NCBI RefSeq assembly: GCF_005862305.2
Contig: NZ_CP054021.1
Span: 2,746,501-2,810,500 of the forward strand
Length of the DNA stretch: 64,000 nucleotides
Reading direction: 5' to 3'
Origin: Rhizobium indicum
GTDB taxonomy: Bacteria > Pseudomonadota > Alphaproteobacteria > Rhizobiales > Rhizobiaceae
In this document: one piece after another, positions 63,584 to 64,000 of the stretch
Layout of the letters: each line of letters opens with the position of its first letter
Position numbering within the stretch: the stretch's first letter is position 1
Notes under the pieces: generated by a model
Told to the model about the DNA's origin: nothing
The model's database searches: none
The model's input: only the letters and a program-made list of their open reading frames with translations
Made by a program: the position numbers and the translations under genes

Positions 63584-64000
63584 TTACTTGGAAACGTCCT
63601 GGCCGAAATACTTGTCGGCGATCTTCTTGTAGGTGCCGTCGGCCTTGATGTCGGCAAGCGCCTTGTTGATTTCGGCGAGAAGCTCCGGCTCGTTCTTGCG
63701 GATGATGATGCCGGAGTAATCGGCATTTTCCTGCTCGGCGACGATCTTCACCGGTGCGTCCGGCTTGTGCTTCTTGAAATCGAGGAAGGAGAGGCTGTCG
63801 TTGATCGTGGCGTCGGCGCGCTTGGTCAACACCAGCTGGATCGACTGATCGAAACCGTCGGTGCCGACGAGCTCGGCGCCGGCTTCGGTTGCGAGCTTGC
63901 CGAAGTTGCTGGTCAGCGACTGGGCGGACTTCTTGCCCTTCAGGTCGGCGAAAGACTTGATGCTGTCGTCGCCGTCGCGGGCGATCAATACGGCCTTGGA
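63584..64000 (-). CDS. Polar amino-acid ABC transporter periplasmic binding protein (partial)
   Basis: The C-terminal 138 residues of an SBP family 3 protein, running off the right edge so the start and signal peptide are not seen. Motifs: ADLKGKKSAQSLTSNFGKLA, ELVGTDGFDQSIQLVLTKRADATINDSLSFLDF, DYSGIIIRKNEPELLAEINKALADIKADGTYKKIADKYFGQD. Ligand probably a polar amino acid such as cystine or glutamine, not resolvable. First gene of the importer, followed by the repeat arms, permease and ATPase. Confidence 0.9.
   Translation of the reverse strand, partial: SKAVLIARDGDDSIKSFADLKGKKSAQSLTSNFGKLATEAGAELVGTDGFDQSIQLVLTKRADATINDSLSFLDFKKHKPDAPVKIVAEQENADYSGIIIRKNEPELLAEINKALADIKADGTYKKIADKYFGQDVSK

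Overview
The window looks like chromosomal DNA of a Rhizobium of the R. etli / R. leguminosarum group. It is GC-rich, and several blocks are typical of rhizobial chromosomes: ctpA-envC-rlmH-rsfS, nadD-proA-proB-obgE-rpmA-rplU, and the cyclic beta-1,2-glucan genes ndvB and ndvA. A pyruvate carboxylase and several rhizobial intergenic repeat families are also present. The species assignment is inferred from protein and gene-order recognition, not from a search.

Layout. (1) 1-15.5 kb: a mostly minus-strand housekeeping run. It covers cell-envelope proteins (CtpA, EnvC-like), ribosome maturation (RlmH, RsfS), a molybdate module (ModE-like regulator, ModCBA) sitting between rsfS and nadD, a probable alpha-r14/'cuckoo' small RNA, NAD and proline biosynthesis, ObgE, two GNAT acetyltransferases and ribosomal proteins L27/L21. 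(2) 15.5-22 kb: tRNA-Ser(CGA) followed by a roughly 6.3-kb island. The island is bounded by a 17-bp direct repeat of the tRNA 3' end. It starts with a broken integrase and carries a DNA cytosine methyltransferase, a receiver-domain protein, a large protein with two GHKL-type ATPase modules, and a Vsr-type endonuclease. This is the best candidate for an unusual anti-phage or restriction-like system. (3) 22-31.5 kb: accessory genes, namely a GT39 glycosyltransferase, a DsbA-like protein, a DUF6880 protein, a DUF2934 protein, a GNAT, a ThuA-like protein, galE/exoB, a phosphonate-monoester-hydrolase-like sulfatase and a DUF1993 protein. (4) 31.8-42.1 kb: a sugar (ribose/inositol-type) ABC importer, then an M19 dipeptidase with a complete dipeptide/oligopeptide ABC importer. 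(5) 42.2-56.4 kb: two small proteins, the giant cyclic beta-1,2-glucan synthase NdvB, an OpgC-like glucan-modifying protein, a VOC protein, a decayed IS5-family element, and the NdvA exporter. (6) 56.6-64 kb: an orphan LuxR-type regulator, pyruvate carboxylase, an FMN reductase, and a polar amino-acid ABC importer whose binding-protein gene runs off the right edge.

How the genes work together. The molybdate genes form a regulated uptake unit with a possible ModE operator before modA. NdvB makes cyclic glucan in the inner membrane, OpgC probably decorates it, and NdvA exports it. The dipeptidase and Opp-type transporter look like a peptide scavenging unit joined by ATGA overlaps. In the island, the receiver protein and the double-GHKL protein overlap and are surely co-translated. 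Methyltransferase and Vsr genes flank them, so a modification/restriction logic with phospho-signalling is an inference from gene context only.
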